Shown here: in pieces, positions 44,171 through 52,380 of the stretch
Layout of the letters: the number at the start of each line of letters is the position of its first letter
Numbering within the stretch: position 1 is the first letter of the stretch
Assembly (NCBI RefSeq): GCF_001693415.1
Contig: NZ_MAKX01000001.1
Location: 886,047 to 950,046, forward strand
Direction of reading: 5' to 3'
DNA from: Tenacibaculum soleae
GTDB lineage: Bacteria > Bacteroidota > Bacteroidia > Flavobacteriales > Flavobacteriaceae
Length of the DNA stretch: 64,000 nucleotides
The notes under the pieces: model-generated
Databases searched by the model: none
What the model was told of the DNA's origin: nothing
Seen by the model: the letters and a program-made list of their open reading frames with translations, nothing else
Made by a program: the position numbers and the translations under genes

Positions 44171-44983
44171 TTAGAGTAATTCGCGTCTAAACTCATCCTC
44201 TTCATTGCTTTCAATACCTAAAGCATCATAAATATATTTAAAGGTAGATAATAATTCAGGTTTACCGTTAACAATAGCAACATCGTGCTCAAAATGGGCA
44301 GAAGGTTTACCGTCTAAAGTAGTAATTGTCCAACCATCATTATGTTGTAATATTTTGTGAGTTCCTAGGTTTGTCATAGGTTCAATGGCAACAACCATCC
44401 CTTCAATAAACTTTTTACCACGACCTCTGCGTCCATAATTTGGCATTTCAGGATCTTCGTGCATTACGCGTCCTAAACCATGACCAACCAATTCACGAAC
44501 AACTCCGTAACCATGTTTTTCGGTGAAATTTTGAATAGCAAAACCAACATCACCAACGCGATTACCAACTTTAAGCTCACGAATTCCTTCGTATAAACTT
44601 TGTTTAGTAACGTCTAGTAACTTCTGTGTTTCAGTAGCAATTTCACCTACTGCAAAAGTATACGCATGATCGCCATAAAAATCATTTTTAATAGCACCAC
44701 AATCAATAGAAATAATATCACCTTCTTGTAAAGGGGTTTTGTTAGGAATTCCGTGTACTACTTGTGAGTTCGGGCTCATACAAAGTGTGTTCGGAAAATC
44801 ATACAATCCTAAAAAACCAGGAATAGCTCCTTGTTCACGAATAAAATCTTCAGCTAACTTGTCAAGTTGTAAAGTACTAACTCCAGGTTTTACCTCTTTA
44901 GCAAGCATACCTAAGGTTTTTGATACTACTAAGGCACTTTCGCGCATGATTTCTATTTCTTCTCTAGTTTTTGCTTTGATCAT
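44171..44983 (-). CDS. map: Methionine aminopeptidase, type I
   Basis: A 270-residue enzyme removing N-terminal Met. Metal and catalytic residues are visible: VVHGIPN (His), ISIDCGAIKNDFYGDHAYTF (two Asp), GHGLGRVMHEDPEMPNYG (His), VVAIEPMT (Glu) and FEHDVAI. The ATG at 44983 starts the conserved MIKAKTREEIEIMRESA; a TTG upstream at 45004 falls inside the -7 box and is rejected. Confidence 0.96.
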   Translation of the reverse strand: MIKAKTREEIEIMRESALVVSKTLGMLAKEVKPGVSTLQLDKLAEDFIREQGAIPGFLGLYDFPNTLCMSPNSQVVHGIPNKTPLQEGDIISIDCGAIKNDFYGDHAYTFAVGEIATETQKLLDVTKQSLYEGIRELKVGNRVGDVGFAIQNFTEKHGYGVVRELVGHGLGRVMHEDPEMPNYGRRGRGKKFIEGMVVAIEPMTNLGTHKILQHNDGWTITTLDGKPSAHFEHDVAIVNGKPELLSTFKYIYDALGIESNEEDEFRRELL

Positions 44984-45001
44984 CTTAAAAATATTGAGGC
45001 G

Positions 45002-45009
45002 CAAATTTA
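45002..45009 (-). promoter_or_regulatory. map -7 box
   Basis: TAAATTTG on the minus strand, 18 nt before the map ATG and just after the upstream gene's end. Confidence 0.5.
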
Positions 45010-45012
45010 CGG

Positions 45013-45549
45013 TTATTTTTGATACGGATGTGTATATGGTTTACCAGAAACTATTTTTAAAATATCTTCTTCAATTGAGCTTCCATCAACAGGGTGTTCT
45101 ACAAAACGACCAATTTCTTTTCCGTCTTTATAAAAGATAAAAGTTGGAACTCTAACTACATTAAATCCTTTTTCTAACCCGTTAGCCTTTTTTTTACGAT
45201 TAACTGTTACCAACTCAAGGTTTCGGTAATTAAAATTTGATTGATCTAATAATTTATAAAAATTAGGAATTTCTCTTTGGCTATCGCCACACCAAGTTCC
45301 CATAAAACCTTTAATAGTTACCTCTTTTAAATAGGATTTTAATTGAGTAATAGTATTTTTATCTGTTTCATAATAGCTGTAAAAATCATTAAACCATTCA
45401 GAAGCATAAGGTTCTTGCTGAAAATCTTTTTTTGTAGCAATACCAACTAAATTACCGTCTTTGTCTTTTACTGCTGGCTTTTTTTGTTGGATTTTTGCAC
45501 AAGAAGTAATCAATATGGCAATTAAAATATAAGTGATTTTTTTCATCAT
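45013..45549 (-). CDS. Thioredoxin-fold lipoprotein with WCGD motif
   Basis: A 178-residue lipoprotein (Cys17 in LITSCAKI) with a thioredoxin fold: TIKGFMGTWCGDSQREIPNF (residues 86-89 WCGD) and VVRVPTFIFYKDGKEIGRFV with the cis-Pro. As in the cytoplasmic protein at 6117-6707, the second active-site Cys is missing. It is 6 bp downstream of gpmI, so co-transcribed. It may act as a chaperone or single-Cys redox protein in the periplasm; role unknown. Confidence 0.82.
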   Translation of the reverse strand: MMKKITYILIAILITSCAKIQQKKPAVKDKDGNLVGIATKKDFQQEPYASEWFNDFYSYYETDKNTITQLKSYLKEVTIKGFMGTWCGDSQREIPNFYKLLDQSNFNYRNLELVTVNRKKKANGLEKGFNVVRVPTFIFYKDGKEIGRFVEHPVDGSSIEEDILKIVSGKPYTHPYQK

Positions 45550-45555
45550 TTGTTT

Positions 45556-47073
45556 TTAAATAAGTGAGTTTTGAGTCATTTCTTTAGGTTGCCCTACATT
45601 CATTAGTCGTAAAATAGTTGGAGCAATATCACCTAAAACACCATTTTTTATCGATTTTAATTCTTTGTCAATTAAAATCATAGGAACCGGATTTGTAGTA
45701 TGCGCGGTATGTGGTGTTCCGTCAGGATTCATCATTGTTTCACAATTACCATGATCGGCAATCAAAATAGTGGTGTAGTCATTTTCTAAAGCGGTTGTTA
45801 CAACATCTTTAACACAATTATCAACAGTTTCACATGCTTTAACGGCAGCTTCAAAAACACCAGTATGACCAACCATATCGCCATTAGCAAAGTTTAAGCA
45901 AACAAAATCAACCGCTCCTTCTTTTAATTCAGGAACTATGGCATCGCGAATTTCATAAGCGCTCATTTCGGGTTTTAAATCGTAAGTAGCAACTTTTGGA
46001 GATGGACAAAGTAATCTTTTTTCACCATTAAATTCTTGTTCTCTTCCGCCAGAAAAGAAAAATGTTACATGTGGATATTTTTCAGTTTCGGCAATTCTAA
46101 TTTGAGTTTTTCCAGCTGTTTCTAAAACTTCGCCTAAGGTATTTTCAATATTATTACTGTTGTAAATTACGTTGATGTTTTTAAAAGTTTCATCATAATT
46201 TGTCATGGTAACAAAATATAATGGAACCTTTTTCATATTAAATTCAGGGAAGTCTTTTTGACTTAAAGCTTCTGTTAATTCACGGCCTCTATCGGTTCTA
46301 AAATTAAAAAAAATAACCACATCATCTTCCTTAATTGTTGTTTTTGGGTGCTCATTTTCATCAACCATAATAATAGGTTTAATAAACTCATCGGTAACAG
46401 TTGCATCATAGTTTTCTTGAATACTTTTTATAGCATCTGTTGAAAAAGTTCCTTTACCATTTATCAAAGCATCGTAGGCTAATTGCACACGTTCCCAACG
46501 ATTATCACGATCCATAGCATAATAACGACCTGTAATTGAAGCCAATTCCCCAGTCGTTTTTTGCATGTGTTCCTGAATATTATTAATAAAATATTTTCCT
46601 GATTTCGGATCACAATCTCTACCATCAGTAAAGGCATGTAAAAAAACATTCGACAAACCAAAATCATCAGCAGCGCTAAGTAATCCTTTTAAATGATTGA
46701 TGTGTGAGTGAATACCACCATTAGAAACCAATCCTAAAAAATGAACGTTTTTGTTGTTTTTTTTAGCGTATTCAAAAGCGTTTAATAATTCAGTTTCTTG
46801 TGCTAAGGTGCCATTTTTAACAGCTTTGTTAATTTTAGCCAAATTTTGATATACAATTCTACCCGCACCTAAATTCATGTGTCCAACTTCCGAATTTCCC
46901 ATTTGTCCTTCAGGTAAACCAACGTGTTCACCGTCGGTTCGCAACTCGGCATGCGGAAATTTATCGTATAACGAATTTATAAAAGGAGTTTTGGCGTTGT
47001 ATATGGCAGATACTTTAGGGTCTTGGGTAATTCCCCAACCATCTAATATCATTAAAATTACTTTCTTGTTCAT
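45556..47073 (-). CDS. gpmI: 2,3-bisphosphoglycerate-independent phosphoglycerate mutase
   Basis: A 505-residue Mn-dependent glycolytic enzyme. It begins MNKKVILMILDGWGITQDPK; the catalytic Ser is in EGQMGNSEVGHMNLGAGR. HSHINHL, DGRDCDP and ILIADHGNCETM carry substrate and metal residues. The ATG at 47073 is chosen because upstream in-frame sequence (to 47184) translates the intergenic repeat and has no homology to the family. A -7 box lies at 47092-47099. Confidence 0.96.
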   Translation of the reverse strand: MNKKVILMILDGWGITQDPKVSAIYNAKTPFINSLYDKFPHAELRTDGEHVGLPEGQMGNSEVGHMNLGAGRIVYQNLAKINKAVKNGTLAQETELLNAFEYAKKNNKNVHFLGLVSNGGIHSHINHLKGLLSAADDFGLSNVFLHAFTDGRDCDPKSGKYFINNIQEHMQKTTGELASITGRYYAMDRDNRWERVQLAYDALINGKGTFSTDAIKSIQENYDATVTDEFIKPIIMVDENEHPKTTIKEDDVVIFFNFRTDRGRELTEALSQKDFPEFNMKKVPLYFVTMTNYDETFKNINVIYNSNNIENTLGEVLETAGKTQIRIAETEKYPHVTFFFSGGREQEFNGEKRLLCPSPKVATYDLKPEMSAYEIRDAIVPELKEGAVDFVCLNFANGDMVGHTGVFEAAVKACETVDNCVKDVVTTALENDYTTILIADHGNCETMMNPDGTPHTAHTTNPVPMILIDKELKSIKNGVLGDIAPTILRLMNVGQPKEMTQNSLI

Positions 47074-47091
47074 TTGTTGTGTGTTAAAAAA

Positions 47092-47099
47092 CAAAAGTA
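47092..47099 (-). promoter_or_regulatory. gpmI -7 box
   Basis: TACTTTTG on the minus strand, 18 nt before ATG 47073, supporting that start. Confidence 0.5.
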
Positions 47100-47163
47100 A
47101 GAAAGATTTTTTCTTGATTTTTAAAAAATAACGAAATCGATTGTTTGTTGTAAATGATGTGAA

Positions 47164-47240
47164 GCTGTTTCCCGCTTTCCGCACTCGCTTTTTTTAAGAA
47201 AAATAAAAAAGAGCTCAAACAAATGCTTCAATCGGGGCTA
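47164..47240 (+). repeat. Dispersed intergenic repeat, copy 2
   Basis: GCTGTTTCCCGCTTTCCGC at one end and TTCAATCGGGGCTA at the other match copy 1 at 16797-16866, with a central A/T hairpin (GCTTTTTTT paired with AAAAAAGAGC). Same orientation as copy 1. It lies in the 286-bp gap between gpmI and the M48 peptidase gene. Confidence 0.6.
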
Positions 47241-47299
47241 GGCTTATTTGTTGGTTGTAGTTTTAAATTAAGGAATTTTGTGTTTTTAATTTATCAAAA

Positions 47300-47332
47300 A
47301 GACCTCACAGGTTTTTAAAACCTGTGAGGTCT
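47300..47332 (-). terminator. 33-nt perfect palindrome, probable terminator/repeat
   Basis: Two 16-nt arms (47300-47315 with 47317-47332, arm AGACCTCACAGGTTTT) flank one T. It lies 27 bp after the M48 stop, with a T5 tail on the minus strand. Its GC-richer arms differ from other terminators here and resemble dispersed palindromes I recall from flavobacterial genomes. Confidence 0.65.
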
Positions 47333-47359
47333 AAATTTTCATTATATTATTTACAGCAA

Positions 47360-48133
47360 CTACCCTTTATATTTACGAATAGCCTCTTTTATTTTTTCAA
47401 TTCTATTTTCAGGATCGGGGTGTGTACTTTTAAATTCAGGGGTTCTATCAGGTCCAGCGGCTTGTTTTAAAATTTCCATTACGCCAATTAAACTTTCAGG
47501 GTTGTAGCCTGCATCAATCATTAATTTCACGCCTAAATCATCACTTTCCAATTCGTCACTTCTCCCATACTTCATGTTAATTACATTTGCAATAGATGCC
47601 ATACCTTGTGCTGTGTTAGGATCAAAACCAACAGCAGCGCCTGAGAGTATTCCTTGCGTTAAATCTTGCTTAGCCATACGAGCTGCCGAATGTCTACCAA
47701 TAACATGCCCAATTTCATGCCCTAAAACACCAGCTAGTTGATCTTCGTTTTTTAATTTAGAAAACAATGCAAAAGTGATAAATACTTGTCCGCCAGGTAG
47801 GGCAAAAGCATTAATGGTTCGTTCATCTTTTAATAAATGAAAGTCAAAAGGATATCCAGAGTTTTTGGCAATGCTGTTTCTAAGTAATTTTTCGCCAACC
47901 CGATCTACCAAGTCTTGGTATTTTTGACTCGGATATAAGCCACCATGTTGTTGTGTCATTTGCGGCGCACTACTTAAACCAATCGCAATTTCTTGCTTTG
48001 GCGATATAGAAATATGTTGTGTTTTACCAGTATACGGATTCGTTTCAGAACTAGCACAGTATTTAAATAAAGCAAACAGTGCAATGGCAGCACCAATTAA
48101 AAGTCTAACTTTTAAATTTCCGCGATTTCTCAT
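47360..48133 (-). CDS. M48 family metallopeptidase
   Basis: A 257-residue zinc protease with an N-terminal membrane anchor (VRLLIGAAIALFALF; Cys26 could also be a lipobox). The zinc site is AGVLGHEIGHVIGRHSAARM, and the third ligand Glu lies in DELESDDLGVKLM. FKSTHPDPENRIEKI matches the LoiP/YcaL-like branch, envelope proteases that handle damaged outer-membrane proteins. Single gene. Confidence 0.92.
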   Translation of the reverse strand: MRNRGNLKVRLLIGAAIALFALFKYCASSETNPYTGKTQHISISPKQEIAIGLSSAPQMTQQHGGLYPSQKYQDLVDRVGEKLLRNSIAKNSGYPFDFHLLKDERTINAFALPGGQVFITFALFSKLKNEDQLAGVLGHEIGHVIGRHSAARMAKQDLTQGILSGAAVGFDPNTAQGMASIANVINMKYGRSDELESDDLGVKLMIDAGYNPESLIGVMEILKQAAGPDRTPEFKSTHPDPENRIEKIKEAIRKYKG

Positions 48134-48243
48134 AGTTTTTAATTTTGACGATAAAGTAAATGTACAAAATATATAATTTAACGAATATCGATTTTTTGTG
48201 AACTATAAAAAACTTAAATTTACCAAGCAAAATAAACAACAAT

Positions 48244-49986
48244 ATGGAATCTCATTTTGAACTAAATGAAATCACAAAGAAATTACCAAAACACTTACAT
48301 AAATTTGTAGTGAAACAACCGTACCATGAATACACGGCGCAAAATCAAGCAGTATGGCGTTATGTAATGCGTATGAATGTTGATTATTTAAGTAAAGTTG
48401 CACACGCTTCGTATTTAAAAGGCTTAGAAAAAACAGGAGTTTCGGTTGAAACGATTCCTTACATGGAAGGGATGAATCGTATTTTAAAAGAAATTGGTTG
48501 GGCAGCAGTTTCAGTTGATGGCTTTATTCCGCCAAATGCATTTATGGAGTTTCAAGCTTATAATGTATTGGTAATTGCTTCTGATATGCGAACCATAAAT
48601 CATATCGAATATACACCTGCACCCGATATTATTCATGAAGCTGCAGGACATGCACCAATTATTGCTAATCCTGAATATTCTGAATATTTACGTCGTTTTG
48701 GTGAAATAGGATCAAAAGCAATTTCGTCATCAAAAGATTACGAAATGTACGAGGCTATTCGATTATTATCTATCTTAAAAGAAAATCCAAATTCAACTGA
48801 AAAAGAAATAAATGAAGCGCAAAAAAAGGTAGAGTGGTTGCAAGATAATATGGGTGAATTATCTGAAATGGCGCAAATAAGAAATTTACATTGGTGGACG
48901 GTTGAATATGGATTAATAGGAACACTTGATGATCCTAAAATATACGGCGCTGGTTTATTGTCATCTATTGGTGAAAGTAAATGGTGTATGCAAAATGAAG
49001 TTAAAAAAGTGCCATATTCTATTGAAGCTGCAAATGTAAGTTTTGATATTACTAAGCCACAGCCACAGTTGTTTGTAACGCCAGATTTTGCATATTTAAG
49101 CCTGGTCTTAAATGAGTTTGCAAACACCATGGCGCTTAGAACAGGAGGCTTAAAAGGTGTTGAAAAATTAATCGATTCTAAAAATTTAGGAACTGTCGAA
49201 TTAAGTACTGGAGTTCAAGTTTCAGGAATATTTACAAATGTAATTGAAGATGCTAAAGGAAAAGTAGCATACATACAAACTACAGGGCCAACAGCTTTAG
49301 CAAATAGAGACAAAGAATTGATAGGTCATGGAATAAGGTATCATGCTGAAGGTTTTGGTAGTCCGGTAGGAAGGCTAAAAGGAATTAATTTGCCTATTGA
49401 AGATATGAGCCCGCGTGACTTAAAAGCTTATGGTATTTATGAAGGTGAAGAATTAACATTAGAGTTTGAAAGCGGAGTTGTGGTTAAAGGAAAAGTAATT
49501 ACAGGAACTCGTGATTTAAGAGGTAAAATTTTAATTATTTCCTTTAAAAACTGTACCGTAACTTATAAAGAGCAAGTGTTGTTTCAGCCTGAATGGGGAA
49601 TTTATGATATGGCAATAGGGAAAGAATTAGTATCGGCTTACTCTGGGCCAGCAGATGTTGAGTCTTTTCAAGATTTAGGAAAAGTATCTGAAACAAAAAC
49701 ACATAAAATCGAATATACTCCTTCGCAAAAAGAACTGTATAGTTTATATGAAGAGGTTAGAAAGATGAGAGATATTGATGAGGTTTCTGAAAATAAACTT
49801 GATGATATTTTTAAAAAATTAAAGAATAATTTTAATGAAGATTGGTTGTTGTCTTTAGAATTGTATGAATTAGCTTTAAAAAATAATTTTACAATACAAA
49901 CAGTACTTAAAGAACATTTAGAAAACTTAAAGAGTAACAAGAGTTACAAAAATTTAATTGAAAACGGATTACATTTGTTGTCTTAA
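48244..49986 (+). CDS. Aromatic amino acid hydroxylase (phenylalanine hydroxylase-like)
   Basis: A 580-residue protein. Residues 1 to about 330 are the pterin-dependent iron hydroxylase: TPAPDIIHEAAGHAPIIANP gives iron ligands His131 and His136, and LHWWTVEYGLIG gives the Glu ligand. It probably converts Phe to Tyr for catabolism or pigment precursors. The C-terminal 250 residues (from about GTVELSTGVQVSGIF) are an extra domain not found in the 260-300-residue proteobacterial enzymes, and no N-terminal ACT domain is present. The rhodanese gene follows 14 bp after the stop. Confidence 0.88.
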   Translation: MESHFELNEITKKLPKHLHKFVVKQPYHEYTAQNQAVWRYVMRMNVDYLSKVAHASYLKGLEKTGVSVETIPYMEGMNRILKEIGWAAVSVDGFIPPNAFMEFQAYNVLVIASDMRTINHIEYTPAPDIIHEAAGHAPIIANPEYSEYLRRFGEIGSKAISSSKDYEMYEAIRLLSILKENPNSTEKEINEAQKKVEWLQDNMGELSEMAQIRNLHWWTVEYGLIGTLDDPKIYGAGLLSSIGESKWCMQNEVKKVPYSIEAANVSFDITKPQPQLFVTPDFAYLSLVLNEFANTMALRTGGLKGVEKLIDSKNLGTVELSTGVQVSGIFTNVIEDAKGKVAYIQTTGPTALANRDKELIGHGIRYHAEGFGSPVGRLKGINLPIEDMSPRDLKAYGIYEGEELTLEFESGVVVKGKVITGTRDLRGKILIISFKNCTVTYKEQVLFQPEWGIYDMAIGKELVSAYSGPADVESFQDLGKVSETKTHKIEYTPSQKELYSLYEEVRKMRDIDEVSENKLDDIFKKLKNNFNEDWLLSLELYELALKNNFTIQTVLKEHLENLKSNKSYKNLIENGLHLLS

Positions 49987-50000
49987 TAAGCATAAAACAA

Positions 50001-50315
50001 ATGGGGTTATTTAATTTATTTAGAAAGAAAAAAATGACAAACGAAATACAAGAATATTTAGCTAAAGATGCAGTAGTGTTAGATGTACGTACTTTAGCAG
50101 AATGGAATGAAGGACATAGTGAAGGAGCAAAACATATTGTTTTAACAGTTGTGCCTTTAAATGTAGAAGAAATTAAATCGTGGAATAAACCAGTAATTGC
50201 TGTTTGTAGAAGCGGTGGTAGAAGCGGACAAGCAATGCAGTTTTTACAGGGGCATGGAATTGATGTAATTAACGGTGGTCCTTGGCAAAACGTAGATCAG
50301 TACCTTACAAAATAA
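50001..50315 (+). CDS. Single-domain rhodanese-like protein
   Basis: A 104-residue cytoplasmic sulfurtransferase-like domain: VLDVRTLAEWNEGHSEGAKH and the active-site loop VIAVCRSGGRSGQAMQFL with the catalytic Cys. It lies 14 bp after the hydroxylase gene, so probably in the same transcript. Physiological sulfur donor unknown. Confidence 0.9.
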   Translation: MGLFNLFRKKKMTNEIQEYLAKDAVVLDVRTLAEWNEGHSEGAKHIVLTVVPLNVEEIKSWNKPVIAVCRSGGRSGQAMQFLQGHGIDVINGGPWQNVDQYLTK

Positions 50316-50321
50316 TAAAAT

Positions 50322-51278
50322 TTAAAATTTCATAAAAGGAAATGCTTTAACAAGTGTTTCCTTTTTTTGTTCAATATTTTTTAAGAATTTTAAATGTGCT
50401 TCAGAAGTAGGGTTAAAAGAACGATGCGTAATTCCCTTTTGAATAGTATTTACTTTTTCCATAGTTTGTTGAGTTTCTTGAGAAAACCAAACCTCGGTAT
50501 ATTTTTTCCAAATATAATTAATAGCAGTTTGGTTTGGATGAATCATATCTTCTGCGTAAAAACGATAATCGCGCAATTCATCCATCATAATTTCATAAGC
50601 AGGAAAGTATGTGATTTTGTTGCTTTGTGTAAAGGAGGTAATTTCATGAATTGCAGATAATAAATGAGATTTACTACGCTTATTTTCGATAAAACCATCT
50701 TTTATGTGGCGAACTGGAGAAACAGTAAAAGTAATTATAGCATTATTATTGATTGATTTAACTAAGGTTGTTATCGCTTCTAAACTTTCATAAACTTTAT
50801 CAACGGGTAAAATTTCTTTTAAAAATTGTTTCTGCGATATTTTATGACAATTAGCTACAATGTTATCTGATGAAATTCCTCTATAAACCCAAGAAGTACC
50901 TAGTGTAATAATAATATGCGACGCTTCGTTTAATTGCTGATATGTTTGTTGTATCGCATTGTTTAAATTACTTAATAATTCGTTTTTATTAGAAGAACTT
51001 AAACTAGAATGTGCATCAAAACAATGCCAACGTTCGTTATGAAAAAAGATATCTTCCTCACTATATTTTTTTTGATTTATAGCATTTGTAATTAGTTTTT
51101 CAATGGCTTTTGGATGAAATAAAATTCCGAAAGGATTTTGATTCGATTGAAATTTATAATACGCTAATTTATTGCCGATATTTTCAGAAAAACAAGATCC
51201 TAGTAATAGTAGCTTTGAGTTATAATCAATTTGGTCATGTTGCTGTTTTTTTAAAGGAATTTGTGTTTGAAAAATCAT
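50322..51278 (-). CDS. GSCFA domain protein
   Basis: A 318-residue protein of the GSCFA family, named after the motif seen here as LLLLGSCFSENIGNKLAYYK. Later blocks are ITLGTSWVYRG, VSPVRH and the C-terminal DMIHPNQTAINYIW (a D-x-x-H pair like GDSL/SGNH hydrolases). A carbohydrate-ester hydrolase role is plausible but unproven. The ATG at 51278 is preferred to an in-frame TTG at 51305. Confidence 0.88.
   Translation of the reverse strand: MIFQTQIPLKKQQHDQIDYNSKLLLLGSCFSENIGNKLAYYKFQSNQNPFGILFHPKAIEKLITNAINQKKYSEEDIFFHNERWHCFDAHSSLSSSNKNELLSNLNNAIQQTYQQLNEASHIIITLGTSWVYRGISSDNIVANCHKISQKQFLKEILPVDKVYESLEAITTLVKSINNNAIITFTVSPVRHIKDGFIENKRSKSHLLSAIHEITSFTQSNKITYFPAYEIMMDELRDYRFYAEDMIHPNQTAINYIWKKYTEVWFSQETQQTMEKVNTIQKGITHRSFNPTSEAHLKFLKNIEQKKETLVKAFPFMKF
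50334..50368 (+). terminator. Terminator embedded in the convergent GSCFA gene end
   Basis: A stem of about 14 bp (50334-50347 with 50352-50365, two G-U pairs) and T7 tail end the hydroxylase-rhodanese transcript. It lies within the last codons of the GSCFA gene on the other strand. Confidence 0.6.
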
Positions 51279-51349
51279 ACTAAAAGTAAAATAAAGTTTT
51301 TTCAAAAATAATTAGATTCTATTAATTAGATAATTTTTATTAAAGTTTA

Positions 51350-51357
51350 TATATTTG
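51350..51357 (+). promoter_or_regulatory. -7 box of MerR/CarH-like gene
   Basis: TATATTTG matches TAnnTTTG and ends 21 nt before the TTG start at 51379. Its position excludes a longer start at 51355, which lies within the box. Confidence 0.5.
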
Positions 51358-51378
51358 TTGAATAAAAAAATAAAAAAA

Positions 51379-52272
51379 TTGAACAATATAAAAAGTGTAT
51401 TTACGATAAAGGATCTCGAAAATATTTCAGGTATAAAAGCTCATACTATTCGTATTTGGGAAAAACGCTATAATTTATTACAACCACAAAGGACAGATAC
51501 TAATATTAGGTACTACTCTTCATCTAGTTTGCAAAAATTGTTAAATATAGTGTTGCTAAATACTAATAATATAAAGATTTCTAAAATAGCGTTAATGTCT
51601 GATGAACAAATTATTGTTAATGCGAGAGAAATAGCTTTTAAAAAAGCAGTTAATGATGAGGCGATAAATGCTTTTAAATTAGCAATGTTTCAGTTTGATA
51701 AAGTCTTGTTTAATAAAACATATAATAAACTATTACATCAAAAAACATTTCGAGAAATTTTTAAAAATATTTTTATGCCTTTTTTGAATCACATAGGTCT
51801 TTTATGGCAAACAAGTACTTTAATGCCTGCTCATGAGCATTTTATATCTAATTTGATTTCTCAGAAAATCCAAATAAATATTGAAAACTTGGCATATACT
51901 ATAACAGATTCAGCCAAAACTTACGTGTTGTTTTTACCTGAAAATGAAATTCATGAATTAGGATTATTGTATTTAAATTATGAGTTAGTTTTAAGGGGGT
52001 TTAATACGGTGTATTTAGGGCAAAGTTTGCCAATTAATAATTTAAATTATTTTTTTGAAAGCGACGCTAAAATATGTTTTGTAACATCTTTAACTGTTAT
52101 GCCTCAGGCAGATAAAGTGTCCGATTATTTTAAAAAATTGGATGAAGCATTAAAGGGTACTCAACATGAATTAATTGCCATTGGTAAAAAGGTTTTAGAG
52201 GTTGAAAATGATTCATTTGTCTCAGATATAAAAACTTATGAATCAGTGATTGATTTGCTTAAAGTGATGTAA
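51379..52272 (+). CDS. MerR-family regulator with B12-binding domain (CarH/LitR-like)
   Basis: A 297-residue transcription factor. Residues 6-70 are a MerR winged helix (FTIKDLENISGIKAHTIRIW). Residues about 90-297 are a cobalamin-binding region. The CarH upper-face motif W-X9-EH is intact: Trp143 with Glu153-His154 in WQTSTLMPAHEH. The lower-ligand motif is intact as E190-I-H192-E-L-G195. In characterised CarH/LitR proteins adenosylcobalamin makes a DNA-bound repressor that light disassembles, inducing carotenoid and photolyase genes. The start is TTG 51379, which gives the conserved MNNIKSVFTIKDLE; no ATG fits. It stands next to the fasciclin gene and crt operon. Confidence 0.88.
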   Translation: MNNIKSVFTIKDLENISGIKAHTIRIWEKRYNLLQPQRTDTNIRYYSSSSLQKLLNIVLLNTNNIKISKIALMSDEQIIVNAREIAFKKAVNDEAINAFKLAMFQFDKVLFNKTYNKLLHQKTFREIFKNIFMPFLNHIGLLWQTSTLMPAHEHFISNLISQKIQINIENLAYTITDSAKTYVLFLPENEIHELGLLYLNYELVLRGFNTVYLGQSLPINNLNYFFESDAKICFVTSLTVMPQADKVSDYFKKLDEALKGTQHELIAIGKKVLEVENDSFVSDIKTYESVIDLLKVM

Positions 52273-52296
52273 TTTTTTTTGTTTTTTAAAAAAAAA

Positions 52297-52330
52297 TGTT
52301 TAACTTTTATTTGTTTTTGTTAAACAAAAA
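52297..52330 (+). promoter_or_regulatory. Candidate operator of the MerR/CarH-like regulator
   Basis: An inverted repeat TGTTTAAC (52297-52304) ... GTTAAACA (52319-52326) with a 14-nt gap straddles the -33 box. Inside it, 52314-52330 is a perfect 17-nt palindrome TTTTTGTT-A-AACAAAAA lying in the promoter spacer, the usual MerR operator position. Two TGTT(T/A)AAC-like sites thus lie about 21 bp (two helical turns) apart. Confidence 0.55.
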
Positions 52331-52342
52331 TTGTTATATTTG
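52310..52342 (+). promoter_or_regulatory. Fasciclin gene promoter
   Basis: TTTG (52310-52313), a 21-nt spacer and TATATTTG (52335-52342) fit the consensus. The leader to ATG 52538 is about 190 nt, long for this window. Confidence 0.65.
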
Positions 52343-52380
52343 TACACGGTTTGGTGTTAATGGATACAAAGTTAATTTCT

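Noticed and set aside
47074..47184. 37-codon N-terminal extension of gpmI
   Set aside because: It translates the dispersed intergenic repeat and the -7 box; the enzyme's conserved start is at 47073.
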